Of a stretch of 64,000 bases of DNA, positions 44,986 to 56,881 are shown in pieces. The notes beneath the pieces are model-generated. The model saw only the letters and a list, made by a program, of their open reading frames with translations, searched no databases and was not told where the DNA came from. How positions within the stretch are numbered: position 1 is the stretch's first letter; each line of letters starts with the position of its first letter. The translations under genes and the position numbers were made by a program. This DNA comes from Isoetes taiwanensis (Eukaryota; Streptophyta; Lycopodiopsida; Isoetales; Isoetaceae), in assembly GCA_021234155.1 (NCBI GenBank), contig JAJEKV010000028.1:9748134-9812133 (forward strand), read 5' to 3'.

Positions 44986-46597
44986 CATAGCTGATCCTGC
45001 ATGTCCATGACCGCCTGGAGGTACGATGCTAGTGTCTGTACTGAAGTACTCTATAATGAATATCTTGTGCTTTTTCAAGAAGCTTGTGCTTTTGGACTTT
45101 TTGATGATTAAATTAGAGATATGGTTTTAGAGTATTTTATGGTTAGAAGAAATTTGGTTTACTGTTTACCACTTTTATTTTCAATGTTTTTAGCATCTAA
45201 ACCTCACATTTCTTTTTGCTAGTAAAAACAAGGTTGAACTCTTAAAAGGCAAACTAGAAGGGCATCTCCGCAACATCAAAGCATCCACATGATATCACGA
45301 TTTATATTCAGATAAACTCATCAGAAATCAAGATCTACTCAGAGAAATATTCTTAGAGACTCTGCCTTATTTTAATAGCAGTTTTCTATAAAAGAAGAGC
45401 AAAAAGCACTTATCTGCTATTGGATTTGCTGCCCTTCCATCCTATGGTTAGATTTGTTGGTCTGTTGTCCCTCTCTACGACCGGATCTGCTGCTCTGCTA
45501 TTGAGTAATTAATGCAAACAAAGATTAGGAGCACGTAATGCTACTTCCCAAGCAATATGGCACTCACAATCATCATGTTCATGAAGTAGAGAAGGAGAAT
45601 GAGAATGAGACACAAGAAACAAACTTGAAACTAAACAAACTTGAAACTAGGTTCAAGTTTGGGTTAGGACCTCCAGATCACTTAAGGTGATCAATCTGTA
45701 AAACAAAATTTCAAAAAAGAACAACTAGAGATCAATTGTTTAGACTTTTCACATTTCTGCAAAAGGTATTAGTGGATAAGTCGATGCCACTCCTAGGGCT
45801 TTTAAGTTCTTGAGGATGTTTTTCTGCAACTAGATTTGAAAAGTTGCGAGAAGGCAATAGAGAAATTCTTTCTCAAAACGAAGCTGGTATCTGATAGACA
45901 TTCGAGGTCAAACTTGAATAAAGAAATGGTCTATGAAAGTCAACTCTGGTAAACAGTGAGCAAAAATCAAGATCCCGAGTTGGCAATGGATTCTTTAAGA
46001 AATTCCAAAATCAATAAGTGTGAGATATGTTCATGATTGTGGTCAAATGGTTAAACAACAGTTTAAATCACAAGAAGTATGTTTTGTGCAAGGATTTGGC
46101 AAAGCCAAGCTATTATAGAACCACACAGCCAAATTCTATCTTCACTAACTTTTATTGGCCAAATCACCTATATACTACACACTTGTAATACGTCAACTAT
46201 ATTCTTGGTCATCTACTTGAAGGTCTTTCTTTATTCCAAAAAAGATAATGTAAACATATTACTTCCAGCATCTTTCCTGATAAAATTAACAACACTAACG
46301 TTTTTAGTTACTGCAAAATGTAAGCATTGCAAACAATTAGGTTACCAGCTGTGGCCTCGACTTTCGCAGGGAGACCTGATAAAGACGTACAATGCCACGA
46401 CTTGTATTTAGATTTTTCAGATTGTCTATCTCAATATGACATCTACTTTATAACATAATAACATAAATAGAAGAGTTGCTTTTACAATGATCGGAAGAAG
46501 ATTGAAAATATAAACAACTAGTAAAGAGTCTAAGCCTAAGAAACAATGATATAAGCAAATACTTCACACACCAAGTTTTGGATCCAGATCATATATC
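44986..46597. other. No gene seen
   Basis: The sequence is AT-rich. ACAAACTTGAAACTA occurs twice near 45625. A 110-codon frame at 46079-46411 is not recognised. Confidence 0.35.
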
Positions 46598-46813
46598 TCA
46601 GGCATGAAGTTGTTTATTGTAAGGCATGCACATGCCACAACGCATCTTATGACAGGAATCCTTGATTACATTGAATTGAATGCTCTTGTCCCCTTTATGA
46701 AATTTTGTGTTGTATATCCGTTCGAGATGGATTTTAAGTCTATAAGCATGCAAAGACTGAATTTTGGATAAGCGATAGAATGGAAACATACATGGAGCAG
46801 TTAATCGTACCAA
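46598..46813 (-). CDS. Candidate terminal exon, unidentified
   Basis: The frame reads APCMFPFYRLSKIQSLHAYR and KFHKGDKSIQFNVIKDSC to a stop at 46598. It may belong with the candidate exon at 47075-47251, on the same strand and upstream of it. No family is recognised. Confidence 0.25.
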   Translation of the reverse strand: MVRLTAPCMFPFYRLSKIQSLHAYRLKIHLERIYNTKFHKGDKSIQFNVIKDSCHKMRCGMCMPYNKQLHA

Positions 46814-47074
46814 GTAAAAAGGCAGATTTGGTAATGAATATGAGCATAAGCCAAACTATAGAATAATCCACAAGATTTTAAACCCCTCTGGTGAAGATTA
46901 GAGCTATAGGTGGCCAATCATTCAAAAGGGACACAACAAGCAATCCCACACTATCGCCCACATCCTTGAACACTCCAAGCATATTCAGCTGCCTCTGATT
47001 AAGCTGAAGCTTGGTCTTTATGAAAGGGGATAGCTACCGTAGGCATATCCAACCTAACTCTGGCAAATCCTTAC

Positions 47075-47251
47075 AACCGCATGGAGGAAATCAAGAGCCA
47101 TTTCATTTGCAATAAATGATGCCATCCTTTGTTTTCGGATGTTGCCCATTTCATGCCCATTTATTTTTGAATGTTGGGTTTGCAGGTCGTTGATTGCCGG
47201 AACAAAGCCAGAGGAGCAGTGGGCACAAATGGCATGTGATTTCCAAGACAT
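47075..47251 (-). CDS. Candidate internal exon, unidentified
   Basis: The frame reads HAICAHCSSGFVPAINDL and IRKQRMASFIANEMALDF. It is preceded by an AGAAATAG acceptor-like sequence and followed by a GCGGTT/GTAAGG donor. It lies downstream, on the minus strand, of the repeated exon-like modules at 47.9-62.7 kb and could belong to the same ancestral gene. Confidence 0.3.
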
Positions 47252-47570
47252 TTTCTATTTCTTATGGTCGTTAGATTAAGAAATTAGGAATCCAATGGTG
47301 CTCATCAATTTTAACTGATGTGTCATGTGACTTGGATAGGCTAAAATTTCAGGAATTGTTGTAGGGGGGGTTAGGCAAGCCTGCTAATAATAATTAAAAA
47401 AATTAAAAAAATAGAAAAATAAAAAAATAAAAAATAATAAAAAATAAAAACTTTAGGATATACAGCAAATGCTAGAAAAAAAATGGAAATTCTTTTATCA
47501 AAGACTCTAACTTGATTAATAGCATGTTCTTGTCTTCTTCTAGGAGGGAACTCATCATCGGGGATATCCA

Positions 47571-47895
47571 TAGAATAGAATAGAATAGAATAGAATAGAA
47601 TAGGCTTTTATCGTCCACGAAAACCAATCAGTCTATGGGACCCAAAAGAGAGAGCGCAGTAGTTAAAAAAACCCGGTCTCAAAAGATTTTCAAGGGAAAA
47701 ACTGTGGCATTAATAAGAATGCTGTTAAACTGTGCATGTATACATATGAGACACGACAGATTCAAGTCATCATATGTCGGGGGACAGAGATCCTTGCAGA
47801 TCCTTGACCTCCTTGAGGTATGATCCCAAGGACTGAAGCCACGCTGAGTATCACGTGTAATGCACCTGTATGCACATGTGCTCCTGCAGATTCCA
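47571..47895 (-). mobile_element. LINE 3' fragment inserted in the module array
   Basis: The tail is at 47571-47602, followed by the end block and a decayed hairpin. The 5' edge reads WNLQEHMCIQ, equivalent to WNVQEHMCIQ in the copy at 63.7 kb, and ends at the GCGCACAAC junction with module DNA. The insertion point in the module matches that of the copy at 49019. Confidence 0.8.
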
Positions 47896-49018
47896 TCTGG
47901 CGCACAACAAGTTTCGGTTTGTCTCCTTCCTCTCATGCGAATCAAGTTGTTGGTTCCAAACTTCATAATTCCATGTGTTGTATGACCTCCTTGGACTACT
48001 TATATCTGATGCACGCAAATCACATTGAGTCCATATCAAATGCATTTATCGCAAATGAAGGGCATCGTTGGAGAATGATCTTACTTTTTTTGGTTCATAG
48101 GGTTTTTCCTGTTTAGGCTATCAGGACATTCACCTAAGGCTCTCATAGCTTCATGATGTGCATGTAATCTCGTAACCTCTCTTACGGCACATATACAACA
48201 CATGCAGCCTCTCACCAGTCTACCTTTCTATGGCAGCTTGGCTCCAATGAAAACTATTATGCACATAAACAACTTTGAAGAAAAATCCTTAAGCTTTTCT
48301 GGATTAGTATAAAAACATGACCTCCAAATACATGCAACAATCCTAGAAGTAAACGAGAAAGAATTTTAGCTATTACTGAAATCTAGCTTATGTCTGAAAA
48401 AGGTTGGTGACATGGATATGCCAAAGAGCCTTTGATGGTTAACAGGAATAGGAACATGAGGAGTTTCCATTAAAAATGCTTGGACTTTCAACTTAAAAAG
48501 ATCCTTTTAAATGATAAGATGTATCTTATACCGACTATCTCCCGACTAGGATCCAGTGTGTCAGGATATGTACAACAAGAAAAGACATGAAAGAAAGAAA
48601 ATTTCATCTCATGTTTTTTGGTTATGTAGTCAGAGAGAGTTCTTCTATCAAAGACTCAAAACTGTATCATTTTATGTTTTTAGCTATGTAACAACTAAAA
48701 GGACGGGTTTTAAAAAAAATGGGTTCTTCTATCAAAGACACTAAACCGATGCATTTCGTGTTCTTGACTTCTTAAGGGCATTCGTCATTAAGAATATCCT
48801 AAACTACAGAGAGCACAATAGGTATCATTTTTTCATCTAATAGATAGCAACACAAAATAAAAATAAAATAAAATAAAAGTAAAAACTTTAGGATATGCAG
48901 CAGATGTTAGAAAAAAAATGGAAATTCTTTTATCAAAGACTCTAGCTTGATTAATAGCATGTTCTTGGCTTCTTCTAGGAGGGTGCTCATCATCGGGGAT
49001 ATCCCTAGAGAGAAGAGA
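47896..49018 (-). repeat. Exon-bearing module, copy a
   Basis: This is one of the roughly 1.1 kb modules. On the minus strand it contains exon-like segment E1 (48227-48085), encoding GRLVRGCMCCICAVREVTRL, then HEAMRALGECPDSLNR, bordered by CCATAG before and GTAAGATC after. Nearer 48780 and 48960 are two copies of a second exon-like segment ending GAAGAAGCCAAGAACA. In between lie repeats of TCTATCAAAGACTC. Confidence 0.7.
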
Positions 49019-49750
49019 AGAGAATAGAATAGAATATAGAATAGAATAGAATAGAATAGAATAGGCTTTTATCATCACCAGAGACCAATCAGCCTATGGG
49101 ACCCAAAAGAGAGAGCGCAACAGACCAATTACTATCTGGGTTAATAAAATCCCCATCCCAAAATATTTTCAAGGGAAAAACTGTAGCATTAATAAGAATG
49201 TCGTTAAATTGTACATGTATACATATGAGACACGACAGATTCAACTCATCGTGCGTCGAGGGACAGAATTGGTCCTGCAAATCCATGACCTCCTGGAGGT
49301 ATTATCCCAACATCCAAACTGAAGCCGCGCTGAGTATCACGTGTAGTAGTTGCCAGGCTTGACCAACTCAATATAGCGTGCTCAGATTTGGTCATATGCT
49401 GGACATCCCTGTAGAGTATGCCATTCATCTGTGACAGCCCCCATTTGACAGCATTTACAGAGCCTGTCCTGCCATGGTTCTCCAATCAATCTCCATACAT
49501 CAATGCGGAGATGGTGTGCAGCTGTGCAGATTGAGGCAATGAGTCTACGCTTTTTCATAGGCAGATGGGTATGCAGGTAACGTTGCAGGCTACGCTCTAA
49601 TGAGGGATTCACATGGTGCTGGTAATGTGCTGTCTTGACATGTTCAAGACCATCGTTCCAGAGCTTGCTGAGGAAGGAAGCATCAAGGTACTATCTCAAG
49701 CTCTAGCAATCTGCCCCGATTTGCACCTGATACACCTGTGCTCCCAGATA
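49019..49750 (-). mobile_element. LINE 3' fragment with C-terminal zinc region
   Basis: The AATAG tail (49019-49063), end block and a frame with MNPSLERSLQRYLHTHLPMK and CKCCQMGAVTDEWHTL are visible. The insertion site in the module is the same as for the LINE at 47571. Confidence 0.82.
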
Positions 49751-50758
49751 TTCTATCTGGTGCACAACAGGTTTCGGTTTGCCTCCATCTCCTCATGCAA
49801 ATCACGTTGCTAGTCCTAAAATTCATAATTCCATGTGTTGTATGACCTCCTTGAACTACTTATATCTAATTCCATGTCCCATATCAAACGTATTTGTCGC
49901 AAATGAAGGGCGTCATTGGAGACTGATCTTGCTCTTTTTGGTTCATAGAATTCTTCCTGTTTAGACTATTAGGACATTCAATTAAGGCTCTCATAACTTC
50001 ATAAAGTGCATGTAATCTTGTGATCTCTCTTGCAGCATATATACAATACATGCAGCCTCTCACCAACCTGCCTTTCTATGATAGCTTGGCTCCAACAAAA
50101 ACTTTATGCACATAAAACAACTTTGAAAATATTCTCAAGATTATTTGGATTACTATAAAAGAATGATCTCCAAATATATGCATCAATCCTAGAAGCAAAT
50201 GAGAAAGAAATTTAGCTGCTAAAAGAAACTAGCTTCTGTTTGAAAAATGTTGGGGGCATGGATACGACAAAGAGCCTTTGATATGAGCTTTGAGATCTAT
50301 GTTTCCTAGTCCTTGGTTAATAAGAACAGGAACATGAGGAGCTCTCTTAAAAAATGGTTAGATCCGCTTAAATGATAAGAAATATCTTATACTGACTATC
50401 TCCTGACTAGGGTCCAGCATATCAGGATAAATACAACAAGAAAAGACATGAAAGAAACAAAATTTCATATCATGTTTTTTGGCTATGTAGTCAGAGAGAG
50501 TTCTTCTATCAAAGATTCAAAACTGATTTATTTTATGTTTTTGGCTATGTAAAAACACAACTACAAGGACATGTTTAAAAAACAAAATGGGTTGTTCTAT
50601 CAAAGACACTAACTTGATACATTTCGTGTTCTTGACTTCTTCGGGGCATTCATCATTAAGAATATTCCCTCCTATAGAGAGCACAATAGGTATCATTCTT
50701 TCGTCTAATAGATAGTGAGACAAAATAAAAATAAGAATAAAAATAAAAACGTTAGGAC
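49751..50758 (-). repeat. Exon-bearing module, copy b
   Basis: E1 at 50075-49933 reads RLVRGCMYCIYAAREITRLH and continues in frame through IECPNSLNRKN. The acceptor side is TCATAG; the donor position has GCAAG instead of GTAAG. A second exon-like segment near 50690-50620 reads GGNILNDECPEEVKNTKC. Confidence 0.7.
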
Positions 50759-51408
50759 GTGCTTTTATCGTCCATGGAGACCAATCTATTTATGGGACCC
50801 AAATGGGAGAGCACAAGAGACCCATTATTATATGGGTTAAAAAAAACTCGTCCCGAAAGGTTTTTGAGCGAAAAACCATGGCGTTAAGAGGAATGATGTT
50901 AAACTGTATATGTCTACAGATTCAAGTCATGCGTGTATCGGGGGATAGAGTTGGTCCTGCAGATCCATGACCTTCTAACGGTATGATCACAACATTTGGA
51001 CTGAAGCTGCGCTGAGTATTACGTGTAATGTTTGGCCAGGTCTGACCAACTTAACATTGCATGCCTGGATTTGGTCATATGCTGGACATCCCTGTAGGGT
51101 ATGGCATTCATCTTTAACAACTCCATTTGACAACATTTACAGAGCCTGTCCTGCCATGCTTTCCCAATCAATCACCCTGTCTCAATGTGGAGACGATGTA
51201 CACCTGTGCAAATTAAGGCCAATGAGTCTATGATTTTTTATAGGCAGATGGGTAGGCAGGTAACGTTGCAGGCCCCACTCTAATGAGGGATTCACATGGC
51301 GCTGGTAATATGCTGTCTTGATCTGTTTAAGAGTGCTGGCATCCCAGAGCTTGCTGAGGAGGCGATCTGCCTCGGTTTTCACCTATGCTCCCACACATTC
51401 TATCTGGG
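50759..51408 (-). mobile_element. LINE 3' fragment, tail lost
   Basis: It begins within the end block (CTTTTATCGTCCATGGAGAC) without the AATAG tail. The minus-strand frame at 51382-51182 reads RHVNPSLEWGLQRYLPTHLP, matching the other copies' C-terminal part. Confidence 0.78.
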
Positions 51409-51494
51409 CCGTAGACACTCACTTAACATGTATATATTTCATGATGTATATTTGTATAGCATTTTTATTTCTACCACAAATTTTCCTTCAAAAA

Positions 51495-51570
51495 CCCTTC
51501 AAAGGTGGCTTTTATTAGTCCTCGTGGACAATAAAATCATTCAATTCAATTTAATTTTAATTCCACCCTC
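51495..51570 (+). mobile_element. Related LINE 3' tail, plus orientation
   Basis: GTCCTCGTGGACAATAAAAT is followed by an ATTCAATTCAATTT tail, which mirrors the GTCTCCGTGGACGATAAAA plus (ATTCT)n end with a different tail unit. Confidence 0.45.
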
Positions 51571-52029
51571 TTCAACACTCTGGACCTTCCCACTTGCTTC
51601 AATAATGTCCAGCTAGAGTTGCCGAGCCATGTGAGCCATGTAATGGAGTAGCCCTTTATTGTTGTCAGTATGGACATTCCTAGGATATCCTATCCCCAAC
51701 AAACGAGGATGGCAGACATAATTTTCTTACAAAAACAAAATTTGGGCAAAATGGGCTATCGTCTGTACATCAAGTCTTTCAATCTTTATATCTTCCCCTG
51801 GACATGGTCAAAGTTGGTTTTATAGAAAAAGTTGCATGTTAACTCGTTAATCCTCCTCTCGAGCTGATTATGGCAAATAACCCTCAAATCTAGTGCGATA
51901 GTTGTGATGTGAAATAACCAACTCTAGCCTTACAAAGGCACCATAGCTTATTGGGATATACCTTTTGGTTTTATATTTATAATAACTCAAAGAATCATAT
52001 TTTAATCACCATAAACATTTTTCTGCAAT

Positions 52030-53165
52030 GGTAACAGATCTTGGTTTGCCTGCATTCCTGCATGCAAATCAAGTTGCTAGTCCTAAACTTCATAATTCCG
52101 AGTGTTGTATAACCTCATTGAGCTACTTATATCTGTAGGCATCAAATTTATTTGTCTGAAATGAAGGGCGTCATTGGAGAATGATCTTGCTCTTTTTGGT
52201 TCATAAGGTTCTTCCTGTTTAGACTATCACAACACTCAACTAAGCCTCTCATAGCTTCATGAAGTGCAAGTAATCTCGTAACATCTCTTGCAGCATATAT
52301 ATAACACATGCAGCCTCTAACCAATCTGCCTTTCCATGGCAGCTTGGCTCCAATAAAAACTTTATTACATAAACAACTTTAAAAAAATCCTTAAGATTTT
52401 TTGGATTACTACAAAAAATTGACCTCTGAATACATGCAACAATCTTAGAAGCAAATGAGAAAGAAATTTAGCTGCTAAAAGAAACTAGCTTCTGTTTGAA
52501 AAATGTTGGGGACATGGATACGACAAAGAGCTTTTGATATCCTTTGAGGCCTATGTTCCCTAGTCCTTGGTTAACATGACTGATAAGATATATCCTCTTA
52601 AATGATAAGATATATCTTATACTGACTATCCCCTGACTAGGGTCTGCCATGTTTTTGACAAGCTTTCATGTGCCTGAAATCTCTTTAGGGCAAGGTTAAT
52701 ATATGACAAATACCTTCAGGACATGTATAAAAGAAAGGACATGAAAGAAACAAAACTTCATTTCATATTTTGGCTATGTAGAAAGAAAGGATTCTTCTAT
52801 CAAAGACTCATATTTGATTCATTTTATATTTTTTGCTGTGTAAAACACAACTGCAGGGACATTTAATTAAACTAAGTTCTTATATCAAAGACACTAACCT
52901 GATTCATTTTGTGTTCTTGGCTTCTTCCAGGGCACTCATCATTGAGAATTTCCCCTCCTACGGGGAGCACAATAGGTATCATTCTTTCGTCTAGCAAATG
53001 TTTGGGATCTAGCAAATATGTATCATATCCCAAAAAAAATCTTTGGGATATGCAACACATGTTAAAAATGGTGATTCTTTTATCAAAGACTCTAGCTTGA
53101 TTAAAATCATGTTCTTGGGTTCTTCAAGAAGACTACTCATCATCAAAGACATCCCCTAGAGAGAG
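52030..53165 (-). repeat. Exon-bearing module, copy c
   Basis: E1 (52333-52191) reads RLVRGCMCYIYAARDVTRLL and stays open through ECCDSLNRKN. The acceptor AG has become GG (CCATGG). Two second-exon-like segments follow, one (near 52970-52910) reading VGGEILNDECPGRSQEH. Confidence 0.7.
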
Positions 53166-54280
53166 CACAACAGGTTCGGTTTGCCTCCTTCCTCTCATGC
53201 AAATCAAGTTTCTTGTCCTAGACTTCATAATTCCATGTGTTCTATGACCTTCTTGGGCTACTTATAACTGATGCACACAAATCACAGTAAGCCCCATATC
53301 GAATTTATTTGTTTCAAATTAACGCGTCGCTGGAGAATGATCTTGCTCTTTTTGGTTCATAGGGTTCTTCCTATTTAGACTATCAGGACATTCAACTAAG
53401 TTCTCATAGCTTGATGAAGCACATGTAATCTCGTAACCTCTCTTACAACACATATACAACACATGCTGCCTCTCACTAATCTGCCTTTCTATGGCAGCTT
53501 GGCTCCATCGAAAACTTTATGCACATAAACAACTTTGAAAAAGATCCTTAAGCTTTTCCAATTAGTATAAAAAAATGACCTCCAAATACAGGCAACAATC
53601 CTAGAAGCAAACGAGAAAAAAGTTTATTTACTAATGGAAACTACCGTCTATTTGAAAAAGGTTGGCGACTTAGATATGCAAAGAAACTTTGATAACCTTT
53701 GAGGCTTTTATTGAAAATTATTGGACTTTCAAACTAAACGGATCCTCTTCTATGATTGAGAAATAAGTAATTGATAGTGATTATCTCCCGACTAAGATCC
53801 AACAAATTTTTTTGCCAGCACTCATGTGCCTCAAATCTCTTCAGGGCAAGGTTAATATATGACAAATGTCTTTCGGACATGTTTTTCGCTATGTAATACG
53901 AAAGAGTTCTTATATCAAAGACTCAAAACTGATTCATTTTATGTATTTAACTATGTAAAAAGAAAACACAAGCTGAGGGACATGTTTAAAAAAAAAAAAA
54001 ACAGGTTCTTCTATCAAGGATACTAACCTGGTACATTTTGTGTCCTTGGCTTCTTCAGGGCACTCATCATTGACAATATCCCCTCCTACAGAGAGCGCAA
54101 TAGGTATCATTGTTTTGTCTACAAGTTAGTATTAATAGGGGGGAAAAACAGGGGCATTAGAATATGGAAGAAATGTTAAAAATGGCAATTCTTTTATCAA
54201 AGACTCTAACTTGTTAAATTCCATGTTCTTGGCTTCTTCTAGGGGGCTATTCGTCATCGATGGCATCTTCTGGAGCGAGT
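53166..54280 (-). repeat. Exon-bearing module, copy d
   Basis: E1 (53487-53346) reads RLVRGSMCCICVVREVTRLH, but a one-base loss shifts the frame and gives a stop after HQAMRT. A second-exon-like segment near 54090-54030 reads VGGDIVNDECPEEAKDTKC and ends at an AG/GTTAGT donor-like site. Confidence 0.7.
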
Positions 54281-55050
54281 ACAACAGGTTTTGGATTGCC
54301 TCGTTCCTCTCATGCAAATAAAGTTTCTTCTCCTAGACTTTATAATTCCAAGTGTTGTATGACCTCCTTGGGCTACTTATATCTAATGCACAATCACACT
54401 GTGCGCCATATTGTATTTATTTATCTCAAATTAAAGGCCTCGCTTGAGAATGAACTAGCTCTTTTAGGTTCATAGGTTTCTTCCTGATCAAACTAATAGG
54501 ACATTTAATTCAGGCGCTCATATCTTGATGAAGTGCATATAATCTCATAATCTCTTTTGCAGCACATAGACAACACATGTAGCCTCTCACTAGTCTGCCT
54601 TTCTATGGCGGCTTATCTCCAACAAAAACTTTATGCGCATAAACAGCTTTGAAGAAATCCGTAAGCTTTTCTAGATTACTACAAAAAAATGACCTTAAAT
54701 ACGTGTAGCAATCCTAAAAGAAAACGAGAAAGAATGTTTTTGGTTAACAGAAAAGGGAGGAGTTCCATTGAAAATGGTTCGTACTTTCAACCTAAAAAGT
54801 TCCTCCTCAATGATAAGAAGAAATCCACAGAAACTATCTTCCGCCTAGGTTCTGGAATATTCTTGGCGAGGTCTCATGTGCCTCTATCTTTTTGGTATCC
54901 TATATTATAATGTTATATTATATTGGATTTGGATCAAGCCCTAATTTGAATGGCTGAGATCATCTGATTGAATTTGAGAGCCGAGACTCATCGCACGACT
55001 TCCCACCACTGTGATTGGTCATGATTTGATATTGTAAGAGTAAAGGGAAA
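54281..55050 (-). repeat. Exon-bearing module, copy e, diverged
   Basis: E1 (54602-54470) reads RLVRGYMCCLCAAKEIMRLY and stops after HQDMSA. The copy is shorter than the others and its right part differs. Confidence 0.6.
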
Positions 55051-56785
55051 AGAATAGAATAGAATAGAATAGAATAGAATAGAATTGTTTTTATCGTCCC
55101 AGGAGACCAATCGGCCTATGGGACCCAATACAAAAGCGCAGCGATCACATGCCGGATTAAAAAAACCCCCACCCGAAGGGTTTCAGAGGGAAAAACCGTG
55201 GCGACAATAAGACTACCGACAACGATTAAATGGTTGGTGGGGGGCATATCCGAGCCCTCAAGTCCGGTACTTCGGAATGTATGATCACAGTGGCGCAGAA
55301 GTCGTGCCCGGTATCATGTGTAGCGGCTCATCGGGACTAATCAAGCGAGCATAGCGTGTCGAATCGATCATAGGCGGGCAGCTCTAGAAAGTGTGACACT
55401 CATCCTCAACGGCTCCCGTCTGGCAAAGAGCGACAAACCCTATCTGGCGTGGCTCCCCAATCCATCGACTTGTCTCAATCAGGAGATGGTGGGCTTTGTC
55501 GCGAATGGAGGCGATATGCTGCGCTTTTCATGGGCGGATGTGAGCGTAGGTATTTGTGGGCCTCGTTCTAATGTGGGATTTATGTCTTTGCTTGTACTTG
55601 TGTTGTTTTGACTTGCTCCGGGGCCACGGAATCCCAAAGCTTCTTTGGAGAAACAAGCATCAAGGTAACATCTCAGCCGCCGCGACCGCCTCTGTTTCTA
55701 CCGGATGCACATGTGCTCTGGACATTCCATCTAGTTAGCCCTTTGCACTCTTTTATCCTTCCAACAATTCTTGAGTCGTTGTGGTCCCATTGCCTTTGCA
55801 GATAAGCCGAAAGTGCGAGAGGCGATCATCATCCATATTTACCACCTTCCGGAAATAGATGATGTGTCTATCAAGGGCAAGGGCCTTCATTTGAAGTGGT
55901 AGGAAACCTGTCTCTGCAACAAAATTTGATATGGGACCATGGATTTCCTCAGAGTGCACGTGCTAAGAAGGCTTTTACACTTTTGTTCTAAGTCGCTCCA
56001 AGTAGCAAGGGACACCATTTGGGCTCCGGACTTCAACCCCGCATACAAAGAATGGGCTCTACCAATACCACGAGCGGATGTGCCCGATGTCCCCAATCAT
56101 ATAATTACGCTCTGTGGTTATTGTTCTCGCATTGCATAAAGTGCTTTCGGCCTGGCACGCTACGCGCAATCTTATGGAAGTGTCCCAAAGATAGTGTAGA
56201 AGGAAACTCCACTCCCAGATACTTGTAGGTGGGTGTCACCTCCACTTGTTGCCCTCGATAAGTGAATGAAGGGGGCCTTGGATGGCGCGAGGATGAGATT
56301 AGGACCACCTTAGTCTTGGCCAGATTGACGTTCATGTATGTGGCCTGGCAGAATGTATCCAGAGCATCTAGGTGAGACTGCATATCCTCTGGAGTGTGAG
56401 CTAAGAGGTCAACATCGTCTGCATAGATGAGTTGCCTGATGACCTGATGCAAAAGTTGGGTCCCGCCACCCCCATTGTCCATGAGCCAGTGTTCCAACTG
56501 GTCAATGTACAGACCAAACAATGTTGGGGAAAGAGAACATCCCTGGCGGACCCCAATACTGCTAGTGAATGGTTATCCCGTCATCCGCATCTGGCCTGAA
56601 CAACTCTCGTACAACCTGTATACTACATTTTGCATATCCACAGGAACCTCCAGTTGCCGCAATCTTTCCCATAACTTTTCCCGAGGCACAGTGTCAAAAG
56701 CCTTCGCAAAGTCAACAAAGCAACAATACAGGTCCCGCCGACGGTTTCTGCTATCCTCATCCAAAGTCCTCAATGTGAAGATATG
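55051..56785 (-). pseudogene. LINE, 5'-truncated: reverse transcriptase to 3' end, copy 1
   Basis: From the 5' end on the minus strand: CCFVDFAKAFDTVPREKLW (RT motif A); a TAA stop; GVRQGCSLSPTLFGLYIDQL (motif B); RQLIYADDVDLLAHTPEDM (motif C, YADD); NLAKTKVVLISS (motif D); YKYLGVEFPS. A C-terminal region follows, then the end block, hairpin and (ATTCT)n tail at 55085-55051. The upstream endonuclease is missing. RT is readable (56521-56105), but from about 56100 down to 55100 the frame is broken many times, and most differences from copies 2 and 3 fall at CTG, CAG or CCG sites. Confidence 0.88.
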
Positions 56786-56881
56786 ATCATTTTATGTATT
56801 TAACTATGTAAAAAGAAAACAACTTCAGGGACATGTTTAAAAAAAAAAACAGGTTCTTCTATCAAGGATACTAACCTAGGA

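Larger units (their letters stand above)
51663..56881. repeat. 5.2 kb tandem duplication, first unit
   Basis: The unit starts TGTCAGTATGGACATTCC and recurs at 56882 with an offset of 5,219 bp. Several ORFs over 60 codons are identical between units. It contains module copies c, d and e and one LINE (55051-56785), and ends with about 95 bp that begin a further copy of the 2.86 kb sub-unit. Confidence 0.92.

Noticed and set aside
51663-51700. CATTCCTAGGAT here as a further copy of end module A
   Set aside because: Only about 12 bases match; the following sequence differs from the module.
55051-55085. AATAG runs as independent microsatellites
   Set aside because: Nearly all sit directly at the LINE end block, so they are the LINE tail; only 34435-34490 stands alone.
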